64,000 nt of DNA from Ceratodon purpureus. Taxonomy: Eukaryota; Streptophyta; Bryopsida; Pseudoditrichales; Ditrichaceae. Position 1 is the first letter of the stretch, and each line of letters starts with the position of its first letter. Location: positions 27,091,594 through 27,155,593 of the forward strand of contig CM026426.1 in assembly GCA_014871385.1 (NCBI GenBank), written 5' to 3'. The notes beneath the pieces are model-generated. The model was not told the DNA's origin. It saw only the letters and a program-made list of their open reading frames with translations, and did not search any database. Positions 22,322 through 33,609 of the stretch are shown piece after piece. The position numbers were made by a program, and so were the translations under genes.

Positions 22322-25300
22322 ATGGCGGATCCGCAACATGATGAGATTCAAGGAATCGGGAAGAGGAAGAAGCCAAAGGGAGCATGCCACAACTTTTCAT
22401 GGGATATCCTAGACAACAAAAGCATCTTAGCGGAAGAAGGCTAGGAATCTGAGGGGGACATGTACGGGATGCAGAAGGAGTGCAAGACGTATGTGAAGAT
22501 GTGTCACATTGATAAGTTTTGGCCCCGAGAACAACACGATTTGAACACACGTAGTTTTAGCTGCAAGCCCTGGTCATGCATGGATGACCATTTCTTGCAT
22601 CGCGCATATGAGGTCTCAACTACTCTGTTTGGGCAATGTAAGCCTACCAAAGGCCATTTCAATTATACCATTTTGAGTATGGTATATGCCGAACTAATAT
22701 TGAAGCAATCGATTAGTTGGTGTACATACCCCACTACAAAAGACAGGCCGCTGCAAATTGGATGGATGGTAAGAGACATTCCGGATTTATATTTGATCGG
22801 TCCTTTGCAAGCGAAGAAGGTCGTAGCCGAGTTTCGAAAGGGGCATTGGCCACCTCTGAAGAGTTTGCTGAAGAATGAAGTAAAGAAATTAGAGAATGAA
22901 ACTCCACACCGTCCAGAGGAATGGAAGCCCGTTGCCATTGCCAAGGTGATCGCAACGATATTCTCTACTGCCACGGAGACCAATGTCCTTGTTATTCCTA
23001 GAGCAGACTTGGGAATCACGGTGAAATCTTCCAATGATACAAAGGGCAAGACAGCCGTGGATGAGGTGGAAGTTGAGGTGGACAATGACTGTTTGACACA
23101 TCTTAAGGCTGTGGCAATTGGATGCTCCAACCCTTGTTCAATGGACGATGGCCCGAGTTCCTTGGCAATAGTGCAAGTGCCTACCGAAGAAGATAGCTCG
23201 AAGGATGCAGTTCATTCCATTTCAGACATTATGGAGATGGTGAAGTCGATGCCGAACAACGAATCATTGAAGGAGTTACTAGATTTTAGCATCAAATGGA
23301 CGGAGGTGTCCTCTGATGAACGGCGTGGGGGCTTAGACAATACCACTGAGGGAGGCGATGCAGGAAAAACCACGGAGGAAGTGCAACAAATTCATAATGT
23401 GTTGAAGATTGCACACACCCTGAAAGAAGGGGCTTCCGTATTAGGCGCTATGGCACCAAATTTCATAAACATGGCTCATGCATTTGGAAGTATCACTCCG
23501 GGCATGATACACGGTGCCCTCGGCTTTGAGACTTTGGTATCTTCCATTAAGCCTCTTCTGGAAGACCGTGTGCAATTAGGCAAAAAGAACGTGGCCCTGA
23601 GTAAGGATTTAATGGAGGCAACGCAGACAATCGAAAAATTGACAGAAAGGTTGGATAATGTGAAGAAGAGTTGGAGTGCACAATTGGAAGAATGCGAGAA
23701 GTACCACCCGAAAGATAAGGAGAAAAGCAAAATAGAAGAAGTGAGGCCTAGGGTGAAGAAGGAAGCAGTGAAGGTTGAAGAAAAGGATCGTGTCATTGAA
23801 GTACTGAGCGATGATGAGGATTCTGATGACCTCGGCCTTTCTAAATTCTCAAATAAAAGTGGAGATGGGGCCACACAAGGGATGGCGTCTCAAAAGTCTA
23901 AAAGGACATCTGGTCCAGTTCCATTGGACATTGGCTAAAGCCAAGCAACATCAAGACATGAGGATAGAGGAAAGGGGCCAATGGATGATTCAGAAGAAGT
24001 AGACATTCTTTTACGGGATTTGGAGGTTGCTAGAAGGGAAAGAGACGAGGCCCGTATAGAACTGGAGAAGCTGAAGACCACTATACAGATGGTAGAGGAT
24101 ACACCATGTTCCACAAGGGCATTATCGTGGCTTGGTTGGGTCCACAAACTGCGAGATAAGGAGACAATAGTCTCTAAAGCACAACAGGATATGAAGAAAT
24201 GTGCAATTACTTCCACGGATGTCGAAGAAGCTATCCAATCATCTTTACAGAAGTATAACGAGGCACCAGCCAAGGGTGGCGAGGATGCAATTAAAATCAC
24301 GATATGGCGCGATGTAGGAGAAATGATGGAGCGCACATTACATAGTTCAAAAAATAAAGAAGGGGTCATTGACTGGGCGCTAGAGGTCGAGGAGGGGTGG
24401 ATGTCTTACGATGTACTATCATCTCATTTGGATGAATCAAAACGAGTGGTTATCCATACTTGCAAACCGTCGGAGGAATATTCGAAGGAGACGTGTCCCA
24501 TTTGTCAACAATATTTTGGGCCGGAAGGGGCCTTCGAGATGGGACATTGTACTCACAAGTTCCACATAACCTGCATCGCGAAGGCTGCTTTAATCAACAA
24601 ACAATGTGTTATGTGCCGCTCCTCAATTAGTTCACGCTTTTACGAGATGCTGGGACTACAACATGTAATGCCGCCTGGGCATGAGTTTGATCGGTGGAAT
24701 TTACCACTAGACCAACTACCTAAGAAAGAGGTGAATTATTTTGATTGGGGCAAATCACTTGCTTGGAACCCGGAGACAATGACTCACCAACTATCTACGG
24801 CGTGCAATGCCGAATTCGACGATCTTTCATGGATGACACACGACTATGAGGTGGAGATGAGGGCACGTGAAATTCCGGATGCTAAGGAGCGAGAGTTTTT
24901 TTGTAGGAACTTCAGTGGACATTGGAGTGTACATGGAAATCGCTTCTTCCGGTTTCCAAAACCGGAAGTTGTGGTAGATGCCGACGGTATAAGAAGAGAA
25001 GTAGAACGGGACTATGGGCAACTTGATGAGTACAAGATGTACGACAGAACCTCGCTCGGGAGGGCACTTGTATTGAGCAAACTAGAAGACGCCATTGACC
25101 ATCGTCGCACTTTTACAGAGGAATCCTTCAAATATTCGAACCTAGACTACTGGGTGATCATTAAGAAGTCTGATGTTGCTCTTCAGAAAATAGTTTCCGA
25201 CTGGAGAAGGGCACTTCGTGATGAGGGTAATTCCTCTCGTTGGTCACGCGCTAGTATTGAGAAGATTGTGCAAGAAACAGTAGTCAAGATTGAGAAGGCA

Positions 25301-25492
25301 AAGGAGTTGTGGGACGGGAAGAATTCCAAGAAGCGCAATCGGGACGGCCCTTATGAAGATGACCTTGAATGGGGGGAAGATAATCGTTGTTTAGTGGTAG
25401 CAGTGCAAGAAGAATATCGATCGGGGGGTACGATTACACATTCAAGCCAGCGTCGCGTTACTCGGAGGTCAAATGCAAACAATGAACGTTGA
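22322..25492 (+). pseudogene. RING-H2 coiled-coil cargo gene interrupted by two in-frame stops
   Basis: One continuous frame of about 1,056 codons from ATG 22322, with TAG at 22442-22444 and TAA at 23936-23938. In order: a basic Lys-rich N-terminus; the helical module shared with the gene at 17787 (CKTYVKMCHIDK to LILKQSISW); an acidic middle; a coiled coil before the second stop (MEATQTIEKLTERLDNVKK); a second coiled coil after it; then a RING-H2 finger near 24494-24630 (CPIC, C-T-H-x2-H-x2-C, CVMC). A long C-terminal region follows (HEFDRWNLPLDQLPKKEV onward), ending basic. RING-H2 proteins usually act as E3 ubiquitin ligases, so this may target host or element proteins; that is inference. 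The stops may be mutations, or may divide it into two proteins, as an ATG follows 14 codons after the second stop. Confidence 0.65.
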
Positions 25493-25935
25493 GTAGGATA
25501 TTTACGTTGGACATGGTACCCGCATTACTTTGGTTAATGTGATAATACATTGGGTGATAGTCGTATTTGGAGCAGTTTATATATTGGTTGCGTAGCCGGA
25601 TGTATGGACTTTACTCTACCTCTCAATGTACTTGCAAAAATTAATTCTGGTTTTTATACAATTTTATTTATGTTTACTCGGAGTTGCATTTGTGTTGAAA
25701 GAATTGTTAGTACTTAGATGCATCGAACTTCATATGTAGATTTTGTACATTCATTACAAGAAAAATAATGCATGAAGTACCATCAAAGTAAAAATAAGGA
25801 CACAACATGGAGGACAATATTGAAGAGGCAAGCACCACCTCTTAAATGAGATATACTATGATCATGGTTTCTAGAAATGGACATTCATAAAAGAGTGGCA
25901 TTCTAGGGTGGTGCACTGGAAATGCTGCCTTCTAA
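25493..25935. other. 3' regions of two convergent genes
   Basis: AT-rich DNA between the RING cargo gene and the hAT transposase, which point at each other. TACTTTGGTTAATGTGATAATACA and AATAATGCATG-type stretches could hold polyadenylation signals; nothing else is seen. Confidence 0.5.
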
Positions 25936-28900
25936 CTATCGTGCGCAATCATGAACGCTGTCGTCCTTCACTCCGGAAGAGTCGTCATGGTCATCGCCAT
26001 TTCTCTCGCGTACCTTCTTCACTCTATCCTGAGTTTTCTTCTTTGAGTCAAATGAGTTCCTTAATTTCTTTGGGCCATTCGCAACATCCAAAGGAGTTTT
26101 TGGCTTCCCAGAATTGAAAGCCAACACCTTCTGAGCCTTATCTTCTGCCTTCCGCTTAGACTTGGTTCTAGCATGGGACTTTTCAAGAAACATGTCCGGT
26201 TTTCCCAAAGCCAACTTTGGGCCAAAGAGCTGCCCAATTGGAACTCCTTTATCAGTAGAGAGAGTGTCCGAGTCCGCTTGTCGGGTTCGGGCCAATCTCT
26301 TCTTACATTTCTTCGCTACTTCGGTAGCCTTAGCATCTTCCTTCATTTTCTTAGACAAGGCAACCAACCTCGAGGACGATTCGAAGCCACCAACTTGGAC
26401 CCTAGTCTTTGCGGTTCCAAACAATGTCCAAGGTGCACCGAGTACGGGTACGGGCACTTCCTCCTTTGTAGAGGATGGAACCATTTCCTCCTTTATGCGG
26501 TTGAAGTTTGGATAAAAACCTTAAAAGTATCAAGGGTGGGGTCTTCCTCTATCTTTGGTACGACCAAACCCCGTGTAGTATGAGATGATCCTCCCCGCAG
26601 AATCTTATCACTGTTTAGTAAACCGTCTCCATTCAGAAGAGAAGCAAAAGGAATCGCATCCTCCTCGTTGGTACCTTCTTGTTCGACCTCATCATACTCG
26701 AAAACACGCTCCATCGGCGCAGGAGAACAACAAGATTTCCCTTTTGGTGAAACCTCGAGGTCGTTAACTGGGTTGTCAATAGGGGGGTCAATTGATAGAA
26801 CGTCGAAGGGTACATCAACATCAGACTCACTAGAGTAGTCAACGTCGTTGGTCTCCACGGCCTTCGGATCCTCCTTCCCCTCCAACTCCCCATAGAACGT
26901 CCCTAAGCCACTCAACTTGGACTGGGAATCATCTTGGAATTTGTATACACAAACACGAGGTCAATAGCCCTTTTTGGAAGTAAACGGTTCCGCTTCTTGT
27001 CGTGGAAAAAGGAGTAGCTACTCCAATTCCGCTTGCATGAAGATGAAGACAACGGCTGGGCTAAAATCCCCTTTGCAATTGGGGAAATGAATTTATAGGC
27101 AGATCCGTATATATCCCACCAACCAAAAGGCAGCAATTGTGACTTAGATGAGTCACAGACATCATGAAACGGAGGGTAACCTTCACGAAATGCGTAGAAC
27201 TCTTTAATGACCACTTCCTTCAATGAAGGAGGAGCCATTGACAACAAGTCCTCCTTTGCTGATGCCATCGCATCAATACCATTCTGAAGGTCTTCATTGT
27301 CAATCAGATAAGGGTTTAGAAGCGCAGCAGCACACTGTAAGGGTGATGTGACCATGCCTTTACGCTCATAGAATGAGACCTCGCAGAAATCAGCATTGTC
27401 TGAGTCTAATTTGAAGGGCTCATGGCGTAAAGAGCGAACATGCTTCTCAAGGTTGCAGAGGACAACGTACGCTTTACCCAATGCCAATTCCTTTGCATCA
27501 AACTCTCGTAGGGCGTATACAACGGGACTCGTTATCCACTTGAAGTTTGCACATTGCTCCCAAAAAAGTCATCCAAGACAACCCTCTTGACATCACGTGA
27601 GATCTTCGCTTTGTCACGGGCAAATAAGGTCTTCTTTGTTTTGTAGTTTCTCCAGTCAGGATCCACAACGCTCTGCTCTAATGCTCCTCCAACCTTCAAT
27701 AGACGCGAAATCATAATGTAGTGCGGTGCAAACCTAGTCTGACCAGGCATCAGCAAGCTAAGTTTTGCCTCGTGCTTTCGAAATACCGAGAGTGACATTT
27801 GCCTTATCTTTATGAACTTAACCAAGTTCATAGCCCGATCTAGGAGCTCCTTCACCCACTTCATCTTACTCTTGTCCTCCAGCAAAAGGTCCATCGCATG
27901 GGCAGCACATCCTTGGACAAATATGGATGGATAAAGTGCTTGGACCAACTTTCCGGCATTAAGCATCACCGGAGCATTATCATAGCATACTTGAATGATG
28001 TTCTGTTCTCCAACTTGTTGGATAAACTTCTCAATGACGGTCGCTACGTAGACGGCATCCTTCTCTTTCCCACTCGTGTCAACGGCTCCCAAGAATAGCT
28101 CACCAGCGGGAGATACCAGCATTGCATTTATTAGAGGGCGACTGTTTACAGCAGTCCATCCATTGAGGGCCAAAGTTCCCCCGTACTTCTTAACACTGGA
28201 AAAAATCCTATCATTCAAGGAAGTCTCCAAATTAGTCCTTGCTTGGGCTAGTAAATTTGTTCGGAGATGGTGGAAAGATGGAGGTGTATATGATCTCTTC
28301 ATATTGGACGTCTTCAACACCGCGTCCTTGAAAGAGGCACTCCAAGCCACGTTAAACGGGATAATATTCTCGTAAAAACACGTGGCCCAGGCTTAGTCGC
28401 ATTCCCGCCTCTGAGTCTCTTCAAAGCCCTCTTGAAGGGTAGATTGCCTCTTTGCCTTCAATGGAGGAAAATGTCCACTACCTTCCCCCGGAAGAGTGGA
28501 AATGGAAGGTACACCCTCACCCTGTAAGACAGGTCCATTCTTCGGAGTTGAAACCCTAGATCCAGCGCATGAGTCCACATCCATGGGAGTGTTCACTCTC
28601 GGGGATATATTGCCACGAGTCACAGGGGAAGTACTTTGCTCCGACATGAATATTCTGGAGTCGTTGGGGAATTTGCCACGGCAATTCTTGAACAAGGACT
28701 GTATAGCGGGTGACAAATTAATGCAACGACCTACACCACTAGTCCGTACCCCTACAAATTTGTCATAGCCCAAATGACTGAGCATCCATCAATCCTCTTT
28801 GCAAAAGTGTTCTTGCATAGCATACACTGAACCATATCAGTCTTCTTCTTCTCCGCATCGATCACATGAACTTTGGTATACCATGGCGAGTAACTTCTAA

Positions 28901-29003
28901 ACGCCGTTGCTGCACTTGATAGATCACCCGGAAAAACTTCAAAAAATCGAGGTAACAAGTCCTCAAGAGAACTAGAGCCTCCGAAGAAGCTCCAATTCAA
29001 CAC
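25936..29003 (-). pseudogene. hAT transposase, degraded
   Basis: Reading from 29003: an N-terminal BED-type zinc finger (VQCMLCKNTF, then HLGYDKF) broken by a frame change near 28770; a Pro/Ser linker; a TAA near 28395; then a 272-codon DUF659/RNase H-like block (28350-27532) with LALNGWTAVNSRPLINAML, VCYDNAPVMLNAGKL and CAAHAMDLLLEDK. A frame change in a T6 run near 27550 leads into EQCANFKWIT and the C-terminal hAT dimerisation block (27487-26912) with SSSCKRNWSSYSFFHDKKRN. Another frame change near 26925 leads to an acidic region (26900-26500) and then a Lys/Arg-rich tail (26484-25936). At least five lesions make this copy inactive. The long acidic-then-basic extension after the dimerisation domain is unusual for hAT transposases. 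It lies inside the right end of the 16.9-kb element. Confidence 0.85.
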
Positions 29004-29111
29004 ACTTTTGAACGCTGCCGTTCACCATGCAACAGATACACACGTATACTAGTGCAACTAGTAGCACATGGAGTACAATTCAGAAGTGTAATGCCAACTT
29101 CCTAGAGGGGT

Positions 29112-29119
29112 CTTTTATA
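29112..29119 (-). promoter_or_regulatory. TATA box of the hAT transposase gene
   Basis: On the minus strand GGGTATAAAAGACC, a full TATAAAAG match, about 110 bases before the transposase reading frame and directly downstream (minus strand) of GC array IV. Confidence 0.6.
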
Positions 29120-29149
29120 CCCATCCCAAGAAATGGCAGGGGGTAAGCC

Positions 29150-29360
29150 CCAAAAATCAAGGGAGGACAGCCGTCGCGGCCGTAAGTCAAGCGGAGGGCC
29201 GTTGGATCATCGCTTGTCACGGCCGTCGCCGCCTATGCCCCCCCCCCCCCCCCCCCACGCGGCCGCAGCAAGCCTCCCTTTCGCTGCGATGGCAAGGTTT
29301 GTCGCCGGGGACGGCCCCCCCCCCTCCGCGGCGACGGCCGCTCCCTCCCCCCGCAACCCC
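29150..29360 (-). repeat. GC-rich array IV with poly-C run, upstream of the hAT transposase
   Basis: CGGCCGT-type words as in arrays I-III, a GGGCCGTTGGATC block also present in array II, and a run of about 19 C at 29238-29256. It lies just inside the right terminus of the 16.9-kb element, mirroring array I at the left terminus. Confidence 0.8.
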
Positions 29361-29490
29361 TCCCCCGCATTCAAGATCTGGTTTCACCCCATGGTGAAAC
29401 CTATTCATGTGATTTTTTTTCCCTAAATCACAAGACGTCGTGGGGCGCCGAGCGTCCCGGATGTCCGTGACAACCCTGCATCGTACTCAG

Positions 29491-31185
29491 ATGTGGTAGC
29501 TGTTGGGATGTGCAGAACTTGGAAACACGCCATTGATCTCTGTGTTGAAGATGGACGAAACTCAGATATGCATGGAAGGAATTAAGAAAGGGTTAGTCTG
29601 ACAATTATGATTCGTGCCTTAGACACGAGCATTGAAAAAAGCGACGATAGGTATTTTTCGGTTTAGTTAGAAATTGAAATATGGCCTCTTGCTTGCTTTG
29701 AGGTTGCTAAAGAATCACATGAAGTCCTCAAATGGGTGTTCCAACTAACTGCGTTCCCTCCTTTGATTAAAGCTCAAGAAGGGGGCCAGCTACTTTCTGT
29801 TGATAGTGTTATAAGCTTCAAAATCGAAAAGCATTTATCTGCAAATATGAAGACAATCAAATGCTTGTATGGATTGAAGCATGGTGTCAACGCCAAACAT
29901 TCTTGCATCTACTGTAACCAAAAGAGAACAAAACTTGTGGTGAGAATAGCGGCAGGTGCCACCTCTGAGGCTAGCAGAAGAAGACATTCGTGACATGGAG
30001 GTGTATTCGCAAGTAATATCACATCCAACCCGTCTTCTACTTTAGAAGAATTGCAATGGAAACCTATACTGCCTATTCCACTTGAAAGAGTCCATATTTG
30101 TACATTGCATGCTTTGACAAAAATGATTGAGAAAATTCTTCACATGCACTTCATGTTCATTTGGAACATGGAGAATGAAGTCCGTCAACATGCTGCTATA
30201 GAGAATATGGAAAAGACAGTGTCTGTAGCTGGGCTTCATGGTGGGAACGTTCGCATAATGAAGGATGCAATACTCAGCGGTGCTTCCAACAGTGTTTCTA
30301 TCAAGCCTTTCTCAGTGGCGTGACTGCAGCTAGGATGTTCCAACTCTCCACTTGGTCACGGCAAGATCGAGTGTGGAAGGATGTTTTGCGCTCAGAAAAC
30401 AACACCCTAGATCAGGTTAGGCAATATCTAGATAGGGTGGAAATGTAGGAAGCGTTGGAACAAGTGTTTCCATATCTGGTGGGCCTCACCTTGAATCAGG
30501 AGCAAATCAGCACTTTTAGGCCTAAAATTGAGAGATGGGGGCGCCTTTACTTGAAGTGTTTCGGGGAAGACCACGTCACTCATTATATGGTAGGATTCTA
30601 GATTTGAACCACCATTACAATTTGATCTTAATTGTTGCCAATAGTTCTAGTCATTACTACCGTGTTGTTTAGGATGTACTAATAATTCATGAAACTGACT
30701 TTTTTTTGTAGCATAACCTTGTGAGGCACGGTCCTTGGTATGTGGAAACATACGGGAGCCTTGCTGTTTGGAACAGTCAAGGTATGGAAAAATCGCATTA
30801 TGCAGCTAAGGCTGCTAATGACCACTACACTCAACACAACGGCACTAAAGACAGGACAAGTGCTATTGTTCAGCAATATCAACATTGGTACCGGAATATA
30901 CAGCACCTGTCTCTAAAGAAGGAACGACTGCGACGAATCGACAACACTAGGTCAGTCGAAAATGACGAGTTCATAGCAGCAGCATTGCAGAAAAAGAGGA
31001 TGGCCTATAATGCATCAGATGCGGTGGAGGGAGCAAGAAGGTGGAGGGAAGATAGAACACGGGTTGGCAGAGCGTGGGTTAGGGTGGACGTGACAGGAGA
31101 TTTCGTTGATAACAATGTTGTTGGCAACGTGGAGTCCTCCGAAGATCAACAAAGCCACATAGAAAATAGCGGTGATGATACTTAG
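29491..31185 (+). pseudogene. Element A gene, 3' half: uncharacterised transposon-like protein, broken
   Basis: Continues the gene split by the hAT element. After the TCAG acceptor the frame reads DVVAVGMCRTWKHAIDLC, meets a TAA near 29593, and is followed by LKWVFQLTAFPPLIKAQEGG and LYGLKHGVNAKHSCIYCNQK, with a zinc-binding-like HxxxxxHxCxxC. Next come LPIPLERVHICTLHALTK, QDRVWKDVLRSENNTLDQVR with a TAG (VEM*EAL) at about 30450, and GRLYLKCFGEDHVTHYM with a gtagga donor. The last exon starts near 30711 with GPWYVETYGSLAVWNSQGME, then turns basic and acidic, ending at 31185. The order (CxxC zinc motif, 'IPL-x-RVH-x(2)-T-LH' block, late 'QGMEK-H' block) recalls an uncharacterised eukaryotic transposon-associated family, from memory. 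At least one frame change (near 30290) and two stops mark it as dead. Confidence 0.45.
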
Positions 31186-32316
31186 TCTAAAGTTTACCTC
31201 AAGGTTGGAAACTTCTTACCATTGAAGTGACCGGCTGCAGTAGACCAGATTCCATTGGTCAGTGCTTGTGATTCTAGTGTATTTATGTTGCTGCTTGTTC
31301 AACTACGTTGCCAAGGTTATGCAATGAAAGTATTATGCACTGGATATGGAGATTTGTGAGTTGGTAGTATGACTACCTTAAAAGAAGTCATATCGACAAA
31401 CAGATGTTGAGTGAAAGGCTCAACTGTGCTCCGTAGGTAAAGTGAAATTGGTTAATCATTGATGTGTAAAGTGGATGCTTGAATATCAATGAACAGTGTC
31501 AGTAATTCTATTAAGAGGTCATGTATCTCACTGTTCTACAAGCGGGTACAAGTGTGGGATTGGTGTTGATGCACCAAGAAGGCCAACCAGAGTCAAAGAG
31601 CTACTTCTTAAAAAAAAAAAAAAAGTTAGAGAGGGGAGTTGTCCAACGCATCTATCCTTGCAGCATTGGGAGAACCTTGAGAAGACTACTCTGAGCTTGA
31701 AGACACGGGAACTAGAGACTCCACGCAAAGACCCTGTGCTCAGTCAGTTTCCATGGGGACATCCGTGACTATTCCACTTGGAATAGATAGTGTGCGGGGG
31801 AGGCCTACAGTGATAGGTTTGGCCACGGTAACATCAACTTCCATCGCCTTCGACTGCCCTCCACTTTGCCTCTCTACCTCCTCATCCATTGAGTTGCCAT
31901 GTTCCTCCTCCCCCTTGGCTACCTGTTCATTTGCTGTTGGAAACAGACCAGACCCATTCCGGACATTAGCAACAACTTGTGGTAAGTGAGTTTCCAACAA
32001 CAATAACGGATATTATTGTTACAAGTCTTGCAAACAAAGAGCTCTACAACTAATTGAGACTATAAGTTATCAAGTTTCATTGTCAACATTTAATAATTAT
32101 TGGAAACTAGCGATAAGTTGGAAATGGCAGGTCAAGCAAGTGGAGAAGACCTTTGAAACTAATGGCTGGAAATAAGTACAATACAGTAGGTGGAAACTAA
32201 AAAGTGTGACGAGGAATGTATTGTTAAGAAATAAGTACGCCACTGCTTTTGCAACCGCTTCTATCTTGTTAAAAGAAATTTGCTTGTTCATGTTAGAAGG
32301 TTTTAGTTGTAGTGTC
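31186..32316. other. Spacer between element A and the split RING gene
   Basis: Mostly AT-rich with no clear gene. A minus-strand frame at 31740-32003 (LLETHLPQVVANVRNGSG, then Glu/Gln/Ser-rich) could be a further exon or relic of the RING gene whose tail ends at 32317, but I could not join it with convincing splice sites. An A15-type run lies near 31608-31624. Confidence 0.4.
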
Positions 32317-32647
32317 TTAAAACAAGGAAAATCTTTGGGCAGTTTTAGAGGGGGGCAGAAAACAAGGAAAATCCAAAATGTATTCTATAGGACAAGATAA
32401 AGGAGTGGAGATTTTATGTTGAGCCTTACCAAGCTCGGGTGAGGGCTCTGAGTTCAATGTCAAAATAACAAGGGCTGGTTCACCCTCACCAAGCACATGT
32501 GAGGGCTCTTAATCCAATATTGCAGTCTTGTGAGGCGATTCACCCTCACCAAGGACAGGGGTGGGCTCTAAATCCAATGCTGCCATCTTTAGAGGCAGTT
32601 CACACTCAAATGAACCAGACCCTGGTCTCTTTCTTGAGAGAGGCATG
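32317..32647 (-). pseudogene. C-terminal tail of the RING/coiled-coil gene, cut off by the CACTA element
   Basis: If the CACTA element and one ATG are removed, the minus-strand frame ending GAA AAT GCT AAC AT at 45445 continues here as ...NMPLSRKRPGSGSFECELP. About 95 more codons follow, with three imperfect copies of a unit resembling LD-x-EP-x(3)-LGEGE (the third degraded), ending in TAA at 32317-32319. One TAA interrupts the second repeat at 32509-32511. This continuity supports the element boundaries and shows that the element sits inside a gene. Confidence 0.6.
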
Positions 32648-32672
32648 CACTACTAGGATTTTGGGGTCTATG

Positions 32673-32800
32673 CAACGTCCCTGGTGTAGCATTATACACT
32701 ATAAGTTGATGGTCGTCGGGCCTGTTAGAACGTAGCTCCACTCATGTCCCTGACGTTGCTCCCACTAAAGTTATGCCAGGGGTGTAACGCTAGCTACGTT
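32673..32800. promoter_or_regulatory. Left subterminal repeats of the CACTA element
   Basis: ACGTAGCT at 32730-32737 and its reverse complement AGCTACGT at 32792-32799, with related AACGTCC and GACGTTGC words nearby. The same octamer repeats in the right subterminus. In En/Spm such subterminal motifs bind TnpA; that role here is inferred. Confidence 0.55.
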
Positions 32801-33609
32801 TTGGCTCGTTTGTGAACAGGCGTTCTCATAAGAAATGGACACAGTGGCCATAATCCGATTGATCGCCACGTGTCAAGGGTAATTGTAATTACACGGTGGA
32901 ATACGCAGTCGTAACTAATTCTGTGTGATATTAACAATTTTTTAAATTTTTTTTTTTACAATACTCATTATCACTTTTCATCTTCCTCTGTGAAAACAAA
33001 CCCAGTAATTTAGTTTTACGTTTTTAAACTACTGAATAGGGACTTTGAAATTACTAATTTATTTTTATCGACTGCTTTTTCAGGCCCCGTATATAAATTG
33101 TGTGATTCTTGTTTTTTAATTTTTACGACGTGTCATTCTTCTACTCCACGATTTTTTGACCTTCGCATTTGCCACGTGTTGTATTGCTATATGTTACTAT
33201 ATTCCGTCTGGTCGTTTCATGTTGTCAGCACAATATCAACCGAAACCAGTTGATCATACATCTATTTTTAAACAAATAAGCAGAGCCAATCACAGGAATA
33301 GAACTGTCTTTTCATTTTCCAATTTCAGCCTAACATGTGGCATTGTTTGTTAAATCAAATGGCCTCAAAAACCGGTTAAAACGATGTCTTATTATTCAGT
33401 TCTGGAGTGTACATTTATACTTCCAAATCGTCCTTATTGAGCCTATAGTTCCGCTATCTTCGGATCCCTCTTCGAATGCCTGAAATGAGAGATTATTCCA
33501 CAAAAAATGGTTGCTATAGTAGATAAGGCTACCAAACCAGTGACTACATCCTACACAAAAAATCTCGAAACAACATGGCTCCGGCAGGTACTGCACGGAA
33601 TAGATACTA

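Larger units (their letters stand above)
12617..29478. mobile_element. 16.9-kb hAT-type transposon carrying several genes
   Basis: The left end reads GAGGGTTGTTC and the right end, reversed, reads CAGGGTTGTCAC: hAT-like terminal inverted repeats, imperfect further in. Both ends are flanked by the same 8 bp, CATCGTAC (12609-12616 and 29479-29486), the TSD length of hAT elements. A hAT transposase pseudogene lies just inside the right end. The interior has four genes in two convergent pairs (13.6-15.1 > < 17.8-16.3; 22.3-25.5 > < 29.0-25.9), each with a GC-rich array and TATA-like box upstream. An AT-rich 3-kb spacer separates the pairs. The insertion lies in an intron of the element A gene, 4 bases from its 3' splice site. 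Ordinary autonomous plant hAT elements are a few kb with one transposase gene, so this size and cargo are unusual. A composite origin is possible. Confidence 0.8.

Noticed and set aside
31496-31989. Plus-strand frames of 90 and 78 codons
   Set aside because: The first is low-complexity around a poly-A run; the second is the complement of a more protein-like minus-strand frame.
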